From: Bacteroidales bacterium | GTDB taxonomy: Bacteria > Bacteroidota > Bacteroidia > Bacteroidales > P3 | Direction of reading: 5' to 3' | Length of the DNA: 64,000 nt | Assembly: GCA_017522105.1 (NCBI GenBank) | Contig: JAFXAA010000010.1 | Location: 22,978 to 86,977 of the forward strand | Shown here: one piece after another, positions 24,252-32,443 of the stretch | Layout of the letters: the number at the start of each line of letters is the position of its first letter | Numbering within the stretch: position 1 is the first letter of the stretch | The notes under the pieces: generated by a model | Seen by the model: the letters and a program-made list of their open reading frames with translations, nothing else | Databases searched by the model: none | Told to the model about the DNA's origin: nothing | Made by a program: the position numbers and the translations under genes

Positions 24252-25198
24252 CTCCTGTCTTGTTGTATCTGTCTCTGCAGCTCCTCGCTGCTGTCGAAGC
24301 GTCTTATGTCGCGCAGCCTGTGTGTGAACGCCACAGTAGTATCTTTTCCGTACAGGTCGCCGTCGAAGTCTATCAGGTGCACCTCCAGCATCGGCTTGTC
24401 GATGCCGAAAGTCGGTGCTGCCCCCAGGTTGGCTATGCCGGCGCTTTCTGCCTTTGTGTCGCTGCATGTCACTCTCACGGCGTACACACCGTGTGTGGGC
24501 ATCATCTTGCGCGTCCCGGCGAGGTCTATGTTGGCCGTGGGGAAGCCCAGCGTGTGCCCCACGCCGCGTCCGTGCTGCACCGTGCCGCCGAGCGTGTAGT
24601 GCCTGCCCAGCAGCGCTGCGGTGTCCTCCACGCGGCCCTCCAGCAGCGTCTGCCTGATGCGGCTGGAACTGATGGGGGCGTCGTCCACGGTGAACGGCGT
24701 GCCGCGCAGCAGCGTGAAGCCCAGCCCTGCGGCCAGCTGCGGCAGACTGTCGAAGTCGTCGTGCGCCACCTTGGAGGTGTCGTTCACTCCCTTCGGTTGT
24801 GTTCGGCAGCCGAAGCGACTGTCGTAGCCCAACAGCAGGCAGCGCATATTCAGTTGGTCGTGCAGCAGGCGTGCCATCGCGCAGGCCGAGAGCTGCGCCA
24901 CCTCCTGTGTGAAGGGCAGCACGGCCACATACTTGGCACCGGCCTCGAACAGCAGCCGCAGGTGCTCCTCGGGGTCGTCGAGCCAGTACTCGCTGTCGCG
25001 GCGGCCGAGCACAAAGGATGGGTGGGCCGTCAGCGTCACCACCAGGCTCTCCGCTTCCCGCTTCTCGCTTTCCGCCTTCAGCTGTTTCAGCAGCGCCTGG
25101 TGGCCGAGGTGCACGCCGTCGAAGACGCCTACAGTGACGGCGGTCTCTTCGGGTATCTGTTCCACTCTTCCTGCTCTGCTGTAAATCTCAAACATCAT
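24227..25198 (-). CDS. ribF: Bifunctional riboflavin kinase/FAD synthetase
   Basis: The 323-residue enzyme makes FMN and then FAD. The N-terminal adenylyltransferase domain has VTVGVFDGVHLGHQALLKQL; the C-terminal flavokinase domain has the signature LGFPTANIDLAGTRKMMPTHGVYAV. Residues 40-50 (AESEKREAESL) are encoded by an in-frame heptamer tract (25047-25081), and the last residues VLSYEF come from another. Start ATGATG at 25198 overlaps the stop of the upstream gene. Confidence 0.95.
   Translation of the reverse strand: MMFEIYSRAGRVEQIPEETAVTVGVFDGVHLGHQALLKQLKAESEKREAESLVVTLTAHPSFVLGRRDSEYWLDDPEEHLRLLFEAGAKYVAVLPFTQEVAQLSACAMARLLHDQLNMRCLLLGYDSRFGCRTQPKGVNDTSKVAHDDFDSLPQLAAGLGFTLLRGTPFTVDDAPISSSRIRQTLLEGRVEDTAALLGRHYTLGGTVQHGRGVGHTLGFPTANIDLAGTRKMMPTHGVYAVRVTCSDTKAESAGIANLGAAPTFGIDKPMLEVHLIDFDGDLYGKDTTVAFTHRLRDIRRFDSSEELQRQIQQDRRRVLSYEF
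25047..25081. repeat. Heptamer tract inside ribF
   Basis: CTCTCCG, CTTCCCG, CTTCTCG, CTTTCCG, CCTTCAG in seven-base phase. It encodes ESEKREAES on the minus strand, in the linker after the adenylyl-binding helix. Confidence 0.6.
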
Positions 25199-26373
25199 AA
25201 CTCAAAACTCATAACCGTCATCCTCGGCTTCATGTCAATAAACACCCCCACCGTATACTGCGAGGGGTGCTCTTTCTCAAAGTAGCGGTACCAGCGGCCC
25301 TCCACGCTCACTGCCGTCAGCCGGCCGTGCCATGTGTAGCGGACGCCGGCGTTCACCATGCGGTTGCGGCCGAAGTAGGTGATGCCGTCCACGTAGGCCA
25401 CATTGCTGAACAGCACGCTGCCCAGCAGGGGCACGAAGCCGCGGCTGTGCCAATAGCCGGCGTCAAGCCTCAGCTCATTGTTTTGGGCTCTAAACTCGCA
25501 ACTCGCAACAGGATAGAATCCCCAGCCGCGTCGGAACGGTATGTCGGGTGCGTTCTTCTGCGTGTAGCCCATGGCGTAGCCGCCAGCCGTCACTGTCCAC
25601 TTCCCGCCTTCCGCTTTCCACTCCCCCAGCAGGCCTGCGGCGCCGTTGAAGTGGTTCTGCACTGGCGTGGCCACGGCGAGTCCCTGTCCGCCTATGTGCT
25701 GCCCTACGACGTGCAGCGGCACCCTCAAGCCCCACTTTCCGCTCTCCGCTCTCCACTCGCCGCTCAATCCCGCCGTGAAGCGCTCCTGACGGCTGCTGCG
25801 CCGCCATATATATTCGCGCCAGTCGACCCACACGTCGAGGCCGAAGTGCTTGGTGTCCATCGTCAGCTGCACACCCGCCTCGGGGTCGGCGGCATACAGG
25901 CGTTCGGGGTTGTAGAGCGGCAGCGGCAGGCGGTGCTCGTGCAGGTCGCCCATTGTCGCTCTCCACGTTCCACTCTCCACTCTCCACTCAACCTCCGCCC
26001 TCACCCATGGCAGCACGTGCGCCGCTGTCGTGGTGTCGCTCTCGCACGGCCACACCTCCAGGCCCTGCGCCGACGGGTAGCGGCGCGCGCCCCAGAAATG
26101 GAGCCAGTGGGCACCGGCCTCAAGCACGGCCTCCCACCGTCCGCGTCCGCCCTTCATCACACCCTCCTCCACTGTCCACTCCACCACGGGCCTCAGCACG
26201 AAGCCCGGCAGGGTGTAGCCCTCGGCGTGCAGGCCGAAGAACTCGTTGTCCTGGAAGAACTGGTGGGCGTCGACCCGCAGCGCCAGTCGGGCGCTGTCCT
26301 GGGCCATTATGGGATTGACGGACAGAAATCCCATCAAACCCAATAGCCCCATTAAACCCAATATCTTCCTCAT
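25195..26373 (-). CDS. Outer-membrane beta-barrel-like protein of unknown function
   Basis: The 392-residue protein has a signal peptide (MRKILGLMGLLGLMGFLSVNPIMAQ) and alternating aromatic/hydrophobic strands through to a terminal FEL, the pattern of an outer-membrane barrel. I recognise no named family. The gene carries at least three heptamer tracts in frame (25591-25625, 25733-25767, 25957-25991), giving related peptides such as EWRAESGKWG, EWKAEGGKWT and EWRVESGTWR. The final codons MSFEL and the stop also come from a heptamer tract. It overlaps the TlpA-like gene start-to-stop by four bases. Confidence 0.75.
   Translation of the reverse strand: MRKILGLMGLLGLMGFLSVNPIMAQDSARLALRVDAHQFFQDNEFFGLHAEGYTLPGFVLRPVVEWTVEEGVMKGGRGRWEAVLEAGAHWLHFWGARRYPSAQGLEVWPCESDTTTAAHVLPWVRAEVEWRVESGTWRATMGDLHEHRLPLPLYNPERLYAADPEAGVQLTMDTKHFGLDVWVDWREYIWRRSSRQERFTAGLSGEWRAESGKWGLRVPLHVVGQHIGGQGLAVATPVQNHFNGAAGLLGEWKAEGGKWTVTAGGYAMGYTQKNAPDIPFRRGWGFYPVASCEFRAQNNELRLDAGYWHSRGFVPLLGSVLFSNVAYVDGITYFGRNRMVNAGVRYTWHGRLTAVSVEGRWYRYFEKEHPSQYTVGVFIDMKPRMTVMSFEL
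25199..25212. repeat. Short heptamer tract at gene junction
   Basis: AACTCAA, AACTCAT in the same words as 24224-24251, forming the 3' end of the outer-membrane protein gene next to the ribF start. Confidence 0.5.
25591..25625. repeat. Heptamer tract inside outer-membrane protein gene
   Basis: CACTGTC, CACTTCC, CGCCTTC, CGCTTTC, CACTCCC in phase. Confidence 0.6.
25733..25767. repeat. Heptamer tract inside outer-membrane protein gene
   Basis: CACTTTC, CGCTCTC, CGCTCTC, CACTCGC, CGCTCAA in phase. Confidence 0.6.
25957..25991. repeat. Heptamer tract inside outer-membrane protein gene
   Basis: CGCTCTC, CACGTTC, CACTCTC, CACTCTC, CACTCAA in phase. Confidence 0.6.
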
Positions 26374-27473
26374 TTACCCAGGGCCTTGGCCACGGCCTCC
26401 TCGATGGCGGCGCCGCGCAGGTCGCGCGCCAGGATGGTGCCGTCGCTTCCGATAAGCATAATCTGCGGGATGCCGCGCACGCCGTAGGTGTCGGTGGCCG
26501 TGCGCGTGCTGTCGACGAGCTGCGGGTAGTCGATGCCCAGGTCGGCCATCACCTTCTCGTGGGCCGCCTTGCGGGCAGCGGCGTCGCCGCGCTCCCACAC
26601 GTTGAGGCCCACCACGACGAGCCCCTTCTTCTGGTACTTCTTCCACAGCGGCACAATGTTGTCGCGTATCTCGGCGCGGCAGGGACCGCACCAGCTGGCG
26701 TAGAAGTCCACCAGGGCCACGCGGCCGTCAATCAGGTCGCTCAGCTTGCCGTCCACACCCTGTATGTCCGTGTAGCGTTTGCCCACGGCGGTGGCGTCCA
26801 TGGCCTTCAGCTGCTGGCGCTTGTCGGCCACGGGCTTGTAGTTCTTGACGCTCTCCGTGGCGTCGGACAGCAGTTCTTCGAGCTGGCTGTAGGTCAACAG
26901 GTCGGTGCCGCAGACATTGCCCATGGCGTAGGCGCCCAGCACATTGTCGCGGTTGGCGTTGTAGAGCGCCATGGAGCTCTCGAAGTCGCGGCGCATGGCA
27001 ATGCTCTCCACCGAGTCGTAGTTCCGCTCGGCCTCGGCGCGGCTTTTCTCGTCGCTGGCGGCGTAGTACTTCCCAATCCAAGCCTCCAGCTCGGCCTCCA
27101 GGGCCGGGTCGGCGCTGCGCTGGCGGTGGGCCGTCAGGCTGTCGTTGAGCGGCGTGCCGCCGAGGGCGTCGGTGATGAGGTCGAGGCTGATGCTGCCCGG
27201 CTCGGCCACGAAGTCGAGCATGGCGCGCCCCTCAAGGCCGATGGCTACCACAGAGGCCATCCACGGCTCCGCGGCGTCGCCGCTGAAGGCGAACTTGCCG
27301 TCAGCGACCACGGTGCTGTCCACGGCCTCGCCGTCGCGCACCAGGTAGACCTGCGCCCCCTCGAAGTCGGGGTCGGAAACGGTGCCAGCCACATTGAATT
27401 TCGAGCCGTTGCCACAGCCCGCCAGAATTGCCGCAACAGCGGCAGTGCAAAGGATTTGCTGTATTTTCTTCAT
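26370..27473 (-). CDS. DUF4369 plus thioredoxin-like (TlpA/ResA type) lipoprotein
   Basis: The 367-residue protein has lipobox LAGC near residue 20, a DUF4369 beta domain (FNVAGTVSDPDFEGAQVYLV to about residue 110), a helical linker and a C-terminal thioredoxin-like domain with VDFYASWCGPCRAEI and the cis-proline GIPQIML. The CGPC pair makes it a likely periplasmic disulfide reductase. It is the first gene of the minus run down to 14968, with a promoter box at 27499-27506. Confidence 0.92.
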   Translation of the reverse strand: MKKIQQILCTAAVAAILAGCGNGSKFNVAGTVSDPDFEGAQVYLVRDGEAVDSTVVADGKFAFSGDAAEPWMASVVAIGLEGRAMLDFVAEPGSISLDLITDALGGTPLNDSLTAHRQRSADPALEAELEAWIGKYYAASDEKSRAEAERNYDSVESIAMRRDFESSMALYNANRDNVLGAYAMGNVCGTDLLTYSQLEELLSDATESVKNYKPVADKRQQLKAMDATAVGKRYTDIQGVDGKLSDLIDGRVALVDFYASWCGPCRAEIRDNIVPLWKKYQKKGLVVVGLNVWERGDAAARKAAHEKVMADLGIDYPQLVDSTRTATDTYGVRGIPQIMLIGSDGTILARDLRGAAIEEAVAKALGK

Positions 27474-27498
27474 TGTTTTTATTGTTTGTTTCGCGGTG

Positions 27499-27506
27499 CA
27501 AAGGTA
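27499..27506 (-). promoter_or_regulatory. -7 box of the tlpA-ribF-mutS2-hydF operon
   Basis: TACCTTTG on the minus strand, 25 bases before the ATG at 27473. No other clear box was seen in the tight gene run behind it. Confidence 0.65.
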
Positions 27507-27573
27507 CGCTTTTTTTTAGGAATGAAATAAAAAAAGTGCTTCCCCCGGGCCCTGCCCCTGCGGTTCCCCACCG

Positions 27574-27716
27574 GAGCCCCTACGGCCGTTCTTCAGTAGT
27601 TCTTCAGTAGTTCTTCAGTGTTTGACTGAAGAACTACTGAAGAACTACTGAAGAAGTTCCGTCGCGGAGGCGACGGAACTACGCCCCTCGGCGGAAGAAA
27701 TGCCGTAGGGGCTCCG
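27574..27716. repeat. 13-word 11-base palindromic element
   Basis: Exactly 13 x 11 bases. Words run GAGCCCCTACG, GCCGTTCTTCA, GTAGTTCTTCA twice, GTGTTTGACTG, AAGAACTACTG twice, AAGAAGTTCCG, TCGCGGAGGCG, ACGGAACTACG, CCCCTCGGCGG, AAGAAATGCCG, TAGGGGCTCCG. An 18-bp perfect terminal inverted repeat (27569-27586 with 27702-27719) encloses a 31-bp arm hairpin (27589-27655, GTTTG loop) and a second hairpin (27656-27681). Confidence 0.88.
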
Positions 27717-27719
27717 GTG

Positions 27720-27928
27720 GGGCGAGGGGTGGGGTGGAGCCCCGGTGGGGTTCGAGGGCGGAGGGGCTGCGGATGGTTGCGGCGGGGGCTGCACCGAGCG
27801 GCCGAAGCGGCGGCGACGGGCCGGCGGGGGATTTTTTTTGGTGTGGCCAAAGGGCTGTGGCATAGCGCGAAGGAGCTTGCACGGGAGGGCGGGCGCAATA
27901 TTTTTTGTTATACATTGAAAAAAAGTCG
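27720..27928. other. G-rich spacer before guaB
   Basis: Strongly G-rich on the plus strand (GGGG runs), with an eight-base T run near 27833-27840. No gene, RNA or coherent repeat was recognised apart from the promoter that follows. Confidence 0.4.
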
Positions 27929-27936
27929 TATCTTTG
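27929..27936 (+). promoter_or_regulatory. -7 box for guaB
   Basis: TATCTTTG, with TTTG of a possible -33 element ending at 27907, 21 bases upstream; 47 bases before the ATG. Confidence 0.72.
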
Positions 27937-27983
27937 CAAATTAATTGTCACCGTTTAAACTGACGAAAATAATAATATTAGCT

Positions 27984-29456
27984 ATGTATACTGACACTTC
28001 AAAATTCATCGGCGAGGGCCTCACGTATGACGACGTGCTGCTGGTTCCGGCCTACTCTTCTGTGTTGCCGCGCGAAGTCAGCGTGGCGTCGCGCTTCTCG
28101 AAGCGCATAGCGCTGAACACGCCGCTGGTCAGCGCCGCCATGGACACCGTGACCGAGGCCGCCATGGCCATCGGCATGGCCCAGGAGGGCGGCATCGGCG
28201 TGCTGCACAAGAACATGAGCATTGAGCGCCAGGCCAACGAGGTGCGCAAGGTGAAGCGTGCCGAGAACGGCATGATAATAGACCCCGTGACGCTGAACAA
28301 GGAGGCCAAGGTGAAGGACGCCTTGAAGCTGATGGAGGAGTACGGCATCGGCGGCATTCCCATCGTCGACGACAACAGGATGCTCATAGGCATGGTCACC
28401 AACCGCGACCTGCGCTTTGAGCGCGACATGGAGCGGCCGCTGAGCGAGATCATGATCACCAAGCTCATCACCACCCATATGGGCACCACTTTCGCCGAGG
28501 CTACCGACATACTGCAGCAGCACAAGATCGAGAAGCTGCCTGTGGTGAACGATGAGGGCCAGTTCGTTGGCCTGATCACCTACCGCGACATCATGAAGAC
28601 CAAGGAGCGCCCCAACGCCTGCAAGGACAGCAACGGCCGCCTGCGTGTGGCCGCCGGCGTGGGCATCACGCCCGACATGATGGACCGCGTGGACGCCCTG
28701 GTGAAGGCCGGCGCCGACGCCATTGTCATCGACACCGCCCACGGCCACAGCATCCGTGTGGTGGAGGCCCTGAAGAAGGTGAAGAACAAGTACAAGGACA
28801 TCGACGTGGTGGTGGGTAACATAGCCACCGGCGAGGCGGCCCTGATGCTCGCCGAGGCCGGCGCCGACGCCATCAAGGTAGGCATAGGCCCCGGAAGCAT
28901 CTGCTCGACGCGCATCGTGGCCGGCATCGGCGTGCCGCAGTTGACGGCGGTGTGCGAGGTGGTAGGCGCCCTGAAGCAGGGCGGCTACGACGTGCCCGTC
29001 ATAGCCGACGGCGGCATCCGCTACAGCGGCGACATAGTGAAAGCGCTGGCCGCAGGCGCCAGTTCGGTGATGGTGGGTTCGCTGGTGGCCGGCGTGGACG
29101 AGGCCCCGGGCGAGACAATCATCTTCGAGGGCCGCAAGTTCAAGAGCTACCGCGGCATGGGCTCGCTGGAGGCCATGCAGAGCGGCAGCAAGGACCGCTA
29201 CTTCCAGGACAAGGAGACCGACGCCAAGAAGCTGGTGCCGGAGGGTGTCGTGGGCCGCGTGCCCTACAAGGGAACCCTGAGCGAGGTGCTCTACCAGATG
29301 GTCGGCGGCCTGAAGGCCGGCATGGGCTACACGGGCAGCGCCACCATCGAGGACCTGCAGAAGGCCAAGTTCATACGCATCACCGCCGCGGGCCGCACGG
29401 AGAGCCATCCGCACGACATAGCCATCACCCGCGAGGCTCCCAACTACAGCAGATAA
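27984..29456 (+). CDS. guaB: Inosine-5'-monophosphate dehydrogenase
   Basis: The 490-residue enzyme oxidises IMP to XMP with NAD, the first step to GMP. The barrel is interrupted by two CBS domains (about residues 95-210, [20 protein letters not shown] and [19 protein letters not shown]). The active-site loop [20 protein letters not shown] holds the catalytic cysteine. Start at 27984 begins the conserved [19 protein letters not shown]; the frame open to 27945 is leader. Complete and standard length. Confidence 0.97.
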   Translation: MYTDTSKFIGEGLTYDDVLLVPAYSSVLPREVSVASRFSKRIALNTPLVSAAMDTVTEAAMAIGMAQEGGIGVLHKNMSIERQANEVRKVKRAENGMIIDPVTLNKEAKVKDALKLMEEYGIGGIPIVDDNRMLIGMVTNRDLRFERDMERPLSEIMITKLITTHMGTTFAEATDILQQHKIEKLPVVNDEGQFVGLITYRDIMKTKERPNACKDSNGRLRVAAGVGITPDMMDRVDALVKAGADAIVIDTAHGHSIRVVEALKKVKNKYKDIDVVVGNIATGEAALMLAEAGADAIKVGIGPGSICSTRIVAGIGVPQLTAVCEVVGALKQGGYDVPVIADGGIRYSGDIVKALAAGASSVMVGSLVAGVDEAPGETIIFEGRKFKSYRGMGSLEAMQSGSKDRYFQDKETDAKKLVPEGVVGRVPYKGTLSEVLYQMVGGLKAGMGYTGSATIEDLQKAKFIRITAAGRTESHPHDIAITREAPNYSR

Positions 29457-29457
29457 C

Positions 29458-29499
29458 GGTTGACGGCTATCGGCTAATGCTTATTGGTTGTTGATTAAG
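29458..29499. repeat. Heptamer tract between guaB and PPIase gene
   Basis: GGTTGAC, GGCTATC, GGCTAAT, GCTTATT, GGTTGTT, GATTAAG in seven-base phase; degenerate. Confidence 0.45.
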
Positions 29500-29506
29500 A
29501 GAAACG

Positions 29507-31600
29507 ATGAAAAAGATATTGATGACGCTGGCGGCGGCCCTGACGATGGGCATGGCCGCACAGGCGCAGAACGGGGCGCAGAACCCCGTGGTTATGGAGA
29601 TTGGCGGCGACAAGGTGACGCGCGAGGAGTTCATGAGGGATTTTATGTCCACCACCGGCGACCAGCTGAACAGGAACCCCAAGACGACGGAGGCCGAGAA
29701 GAGGGCCGCCATGGACGAATATGTGGAACTGTATGCCAACTTCCGCGCCAAGCTGAAGGACGCCTACAATCTGGGGTTCGACACGATGCAGGCGCTGCGC
29801 GACGAGCTGAAGACCTACCGCGACGAGCTTGCGGCACCCTATCTGATTGACAGCGCGGCCTTGGAGCGCATACTGCACGAGGCCTACGAGCGCAACCACT
29901 ATTCGCTGCACGCAGCCCACATCCTCGTCTCGCTGCCCCCCGACGCCTCGCCGGAGGACAGCGCCAAGGCCTACGACCACATCATGGCGTTGCGCCAGCG
30001 CATAGTGGACGGCGAGAGCTTCTATGCTGTGGCCTCGGACGAGATGAAGCGCGTGTACCCCGATGCACAGGAGCGTCCCAACGAGGGCGAGCTGGGCTTC
30101 TTCACGGCGTTCGACATGGTGTACCCCTTCGAGAATGCCGCCTACGCCCTGAAGCCGGGCGAGCTGAGCATGCCGGTGCGCACCCGCTACGGGTTCCACC
30201 TGATAAAGCTGTTGGACAAGGTGGAGATGATTGGCAAGTGCGACATGGCGCACATCTGGCTCAGCAGCCGCGACAGTGCCTCGCGCAGGGATGAGATCTA
30301 CGACTGCTACCGCCGCCTGCAGGAAGGGCAGGACTTCGCCATCGTGGCCCACTCCAGCGACGACCGCACAACGCGTGAAAACGGAGGCCTTATGGCCAAC
30401 GCCCCGCTCAACAACCTGCCGCCGGAGTATATCAACGTGGCGCAGCACCTGAAGGACGGCGAGTATTCCAAGCCTTTCTTCACGCAGTACGGATGGCACA
30501 TCATCAAGCTGATACGCCACGACACTCTGGCTCCCTACGAGAGCATGGTGCCGTACTACAAGCAGAAGATGAGCCGCGACCAGCGTGGCGAGGAGAGCCG
30601 CAAGTCGTTCACCCGCAACTGCCGCCAGCGCTACCACGTGCAGGACTTGACGCAGACGCCTGCGCCGCTGCCCAAGGGCAAGAAGCGCAAGAAAGGCGCC
30701 CCGGTGAAGATGCAGGCCTCGCTGCAGGAGCTGTATGACATTGTGCCGGTGGAGGCTACGCGCAACCAGTGGAAGTACAACGACAGTCTGGTGAAGGATG
30801 TGCAGACCATCCTCACCATGCCGGGCAAGAGCTATACCACGCTCGACCTGGCGCGCTATATCTCCACGCACCAGAAGGCCGGACGCCCCCTGAAGTCGGA
30901 ATACTTTGTGAACATGAAGTACAGCGACTTCATCGACAGCGTGGTGCTGGTGTATGTGGACAACCAGCTGGAGGACGAGTACCCCGAGCTGGCCGCCGTG
31001 GTTGACGAGTATCGCCGCGGACTGATGATTTTCAACTACAACAATGCCATGGTGTGGCGGAAGACGTTGCACGACAGCGCCGGTTTCGCCGACTACTATG
31101 CCCGCGAGAGCCGTACCAAGCGCATGGACAACCCCGACGATTCGGTCTACTTCTGGAAGACCAGGGCCCGTGTGGTGAGCCTCGATGTGGCCGACAGTGC
31201 CTGTCTGGCTCCCGCCAAAGCCGCCAAGTTGCTTAAGAAGGCCCTCAAGAAGAGCATGGGCAGCCTTGAGATGAAGGATATGCTGACCGACGCCGTAGGC
31301 AAGAAATGCACGGTGGCAAAGCCGGTGAGTGTGGCCCCTGACCTTGTGGAACAGGGCCACCAGACGCTGCTGGCCGATGGCCAATGGAGCAGGGGAGTGT
31401 ACCTCTCGCCCAAAGGCAAGGGTTACCGTGCCGTGGTTGTGGAGGAGGTGTTGCCGCCGATGCTTAAAGGACAGATGGAAGCCCGAGGCTATTACCTCAG
31501 CGGCTACCAGAACGAGGTGGAGCAGCAACACAATGCCGAGTTGCGCAAGCGGTACAACGTCAAGATAAACTACGATGTTGTCAAGCAAATCAGGTATTAA
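29507..31600 (+). CDS. Periplasmic parvulin-type peptidyl-prolyl isomerase
   Basis: The 697-residue protein has a signal peptide (MKKILMTLAAALTMGMAAQAQ), a SurA-like N-terminal helical region, two tandem parvulin domains (about 135-235, LHAAHILVSL to YGFHLIKLLDKV; about 240-345, KCDMAHIWLSS to YGWHIIKLIRHD) and a long C-terminal helical region. Such proteins fold outer-membrane proteins in the periplasm. It overlaps the next gene by 26 bases and heads a three-gene chaperone cluster. Confidence 0.9.
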   Translation: MKKILMTLAAALTMGMAAQAQNGAQNPVVMEIGGDKVTREEFMRDFMSTTGDQLNRNPKTTEAEKRAAMDEYVELYANFRAKLKDAYNLGFDTMQALRDELKTYRDELAAPYLIDSAALERILHEAYERNHYSLHAAHILVSLPPDASPEDSAKAYDHIMALRQRIVDGESFYAVASDEMKRVYPDAQERPNEGELGFFTAFDMVYPFENAAYALKPGELSMPVRTRYGFHLIKLLDKVEMIGKCDMAHIWLSSRDSASRRDEIYDCYRRLQEGQDFAIVAHSSDDRTTRENGGLMANAPLNNLPPEYINVAQHLKDGEYSKPFFTQYGWHIIKLIRHDTLAPYESMVPYYKQKMSRDQRGEESRKSFTRNCRQRYHVQDLTQTPAPLPKGKKRKKGAPVKMQASLQELYDIVPVEATRNQWKYNDSLVKDVQTILTMPGKSYTTLDLARYISTHQKAGRPLKSEYFVNMKYSDFIDSVVLVYVDNQLEDEYPELAAVVDEYRRGLMIFNYNNAMVWRKTLHDSAGFADYYARESRTKRMDNPDDSVYFWKTRARVVSLDVADSACLAPAKAAKLLKKALKKSMGSLEMKDMLTDAVGKKCTVAKPVSVAPDLVEQGHQTLLADGQWSRGVYLSPKGKGYRAVVVEEVLPPMLKGQMEARGYYLSGYQNEVEQQHNAELRKRYNVKINYDVVKQIRY

Positions 31601-32438
31601 ACTGCTGGCACTTGTGTGCTGTCTGACGGCGGCGTGTCACCGTGTGGAGGAACCGTCGCCGCTCGTGGCAAGGGTTTACGACCACGAGTTGCGCATGGAC
31701 GACCTTGCTGGGCTCGTGGGCGACGGAGTCAGCGCGGAGGACAGTGCAGCCATCGTGGACAACTATGTAGACCAGTGGGTGAGACAGACGGTGATGCTGG
31801 CCAAGGCCGAGAAGAACGTCAAGGATGACTTCAGCCGCCAGATGAACGAATACCGCAACAGCCTGCTCACCTATGCTTACGAACGGCAGATTGTGGAGCA
31901 GTTGCTCGACACCATGGTGACCGACGCCCAGATAGCGGAGTACTATGAGGGTCACAGCGGCCAGTTCCTGCTGAAGAACAGCATTGTCAAGGCCGTCTAT
32001 GTGGCGGTGCCGCTGAAGAACAACGTGGACGGCAGGCTCCGTGGACTCGTCTACAAAAGGGATTTCGACGAAGAGGATGTCGTTGAGATGCAGGCCCTCG
32101 CCACCAGGGCGGGCGGCACAGGCAGCTATGATGCCGATGTGTGGCACCCCTTCTACAGCCTGCAGAACGCCGTGCCAATCACCACATACAACGAAAACCT
32201 GTACCTCAAGCAGAACCGCTCCATCGTCCTTGCCGACGACAGCCTCCGCTGGTACCTGCGCATCCTCGACTACAAAATCACCGACGACATATCGCCATTG
32301 GAGCTCCAGCGCGACAATATACGCGCCATCATACTCAACCACCGCAAGCTCGACATCCTCAGCCGTCTGCAGGCCGACCTTCTGAAGGAGGCTGAAGATG
32401 GGGGACATGTTGAGCGCATAAAGGTAAACAAAAAGTAA
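31575..32438 (+). CDS. SurA-like lipoprotein without parvulin domain
   Basis: The 287-residue product has a lipobox (LTAAC) and a helical body reminiscent of SurA N-terminal and C-terminal segments (VARVYDHELRMDDLAGLVGD, VDNYVDQWVRQTVMLAKAEK and YYEGHSGQFLLKNSIVKAVY). No parvulin motif is visible. It overlaps the PPIase gene by 26 bases and is followed five bases later by the second SurA-like gene. Bacteroidetes often have this middle gene in such clusters. The chaperone role is inferred from position and shape. Confidence 0.75.
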   Translation: MLSSKSGIKLLALVCCLTAACHRVEEPSPLVARVYDHELRMDDLAGLVGDGVSAEDSAAIVDNYVDQWVRQTVMLAKAEKNVKDDFSRQMNEYRNSLLTYAYERQIVEQLLDTMVTDAQIAEYYEGHSGQFLLKNSIVKAVYVAVPLKNNVDGRLRGLVYKRDFDEEDVVEMQALATRAGGTGSYDADVWHPFYSLQNAVPITTYNENLYLKQNRSIVLADDSLRWYLRILDYKITDDISPLELQRDNIRAIILNHRKLDILSRLQADLLKEAEDGGHVERIKVNKK

Positions 32439-32443
32439 AGACA

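Noticed and set aside
27574-27716. Possible insertion sequence or MITE ends
   Set aside because: No transposase, and no clear target-site duplication was found; the word phase through the whole element is not explained by a MITE.
29495-31588. 697-residue open frame on the minus strand
   Set aside because: Antisense shadow of the PPIase gene; low-complexity His/Leu/Val composition and no motif.
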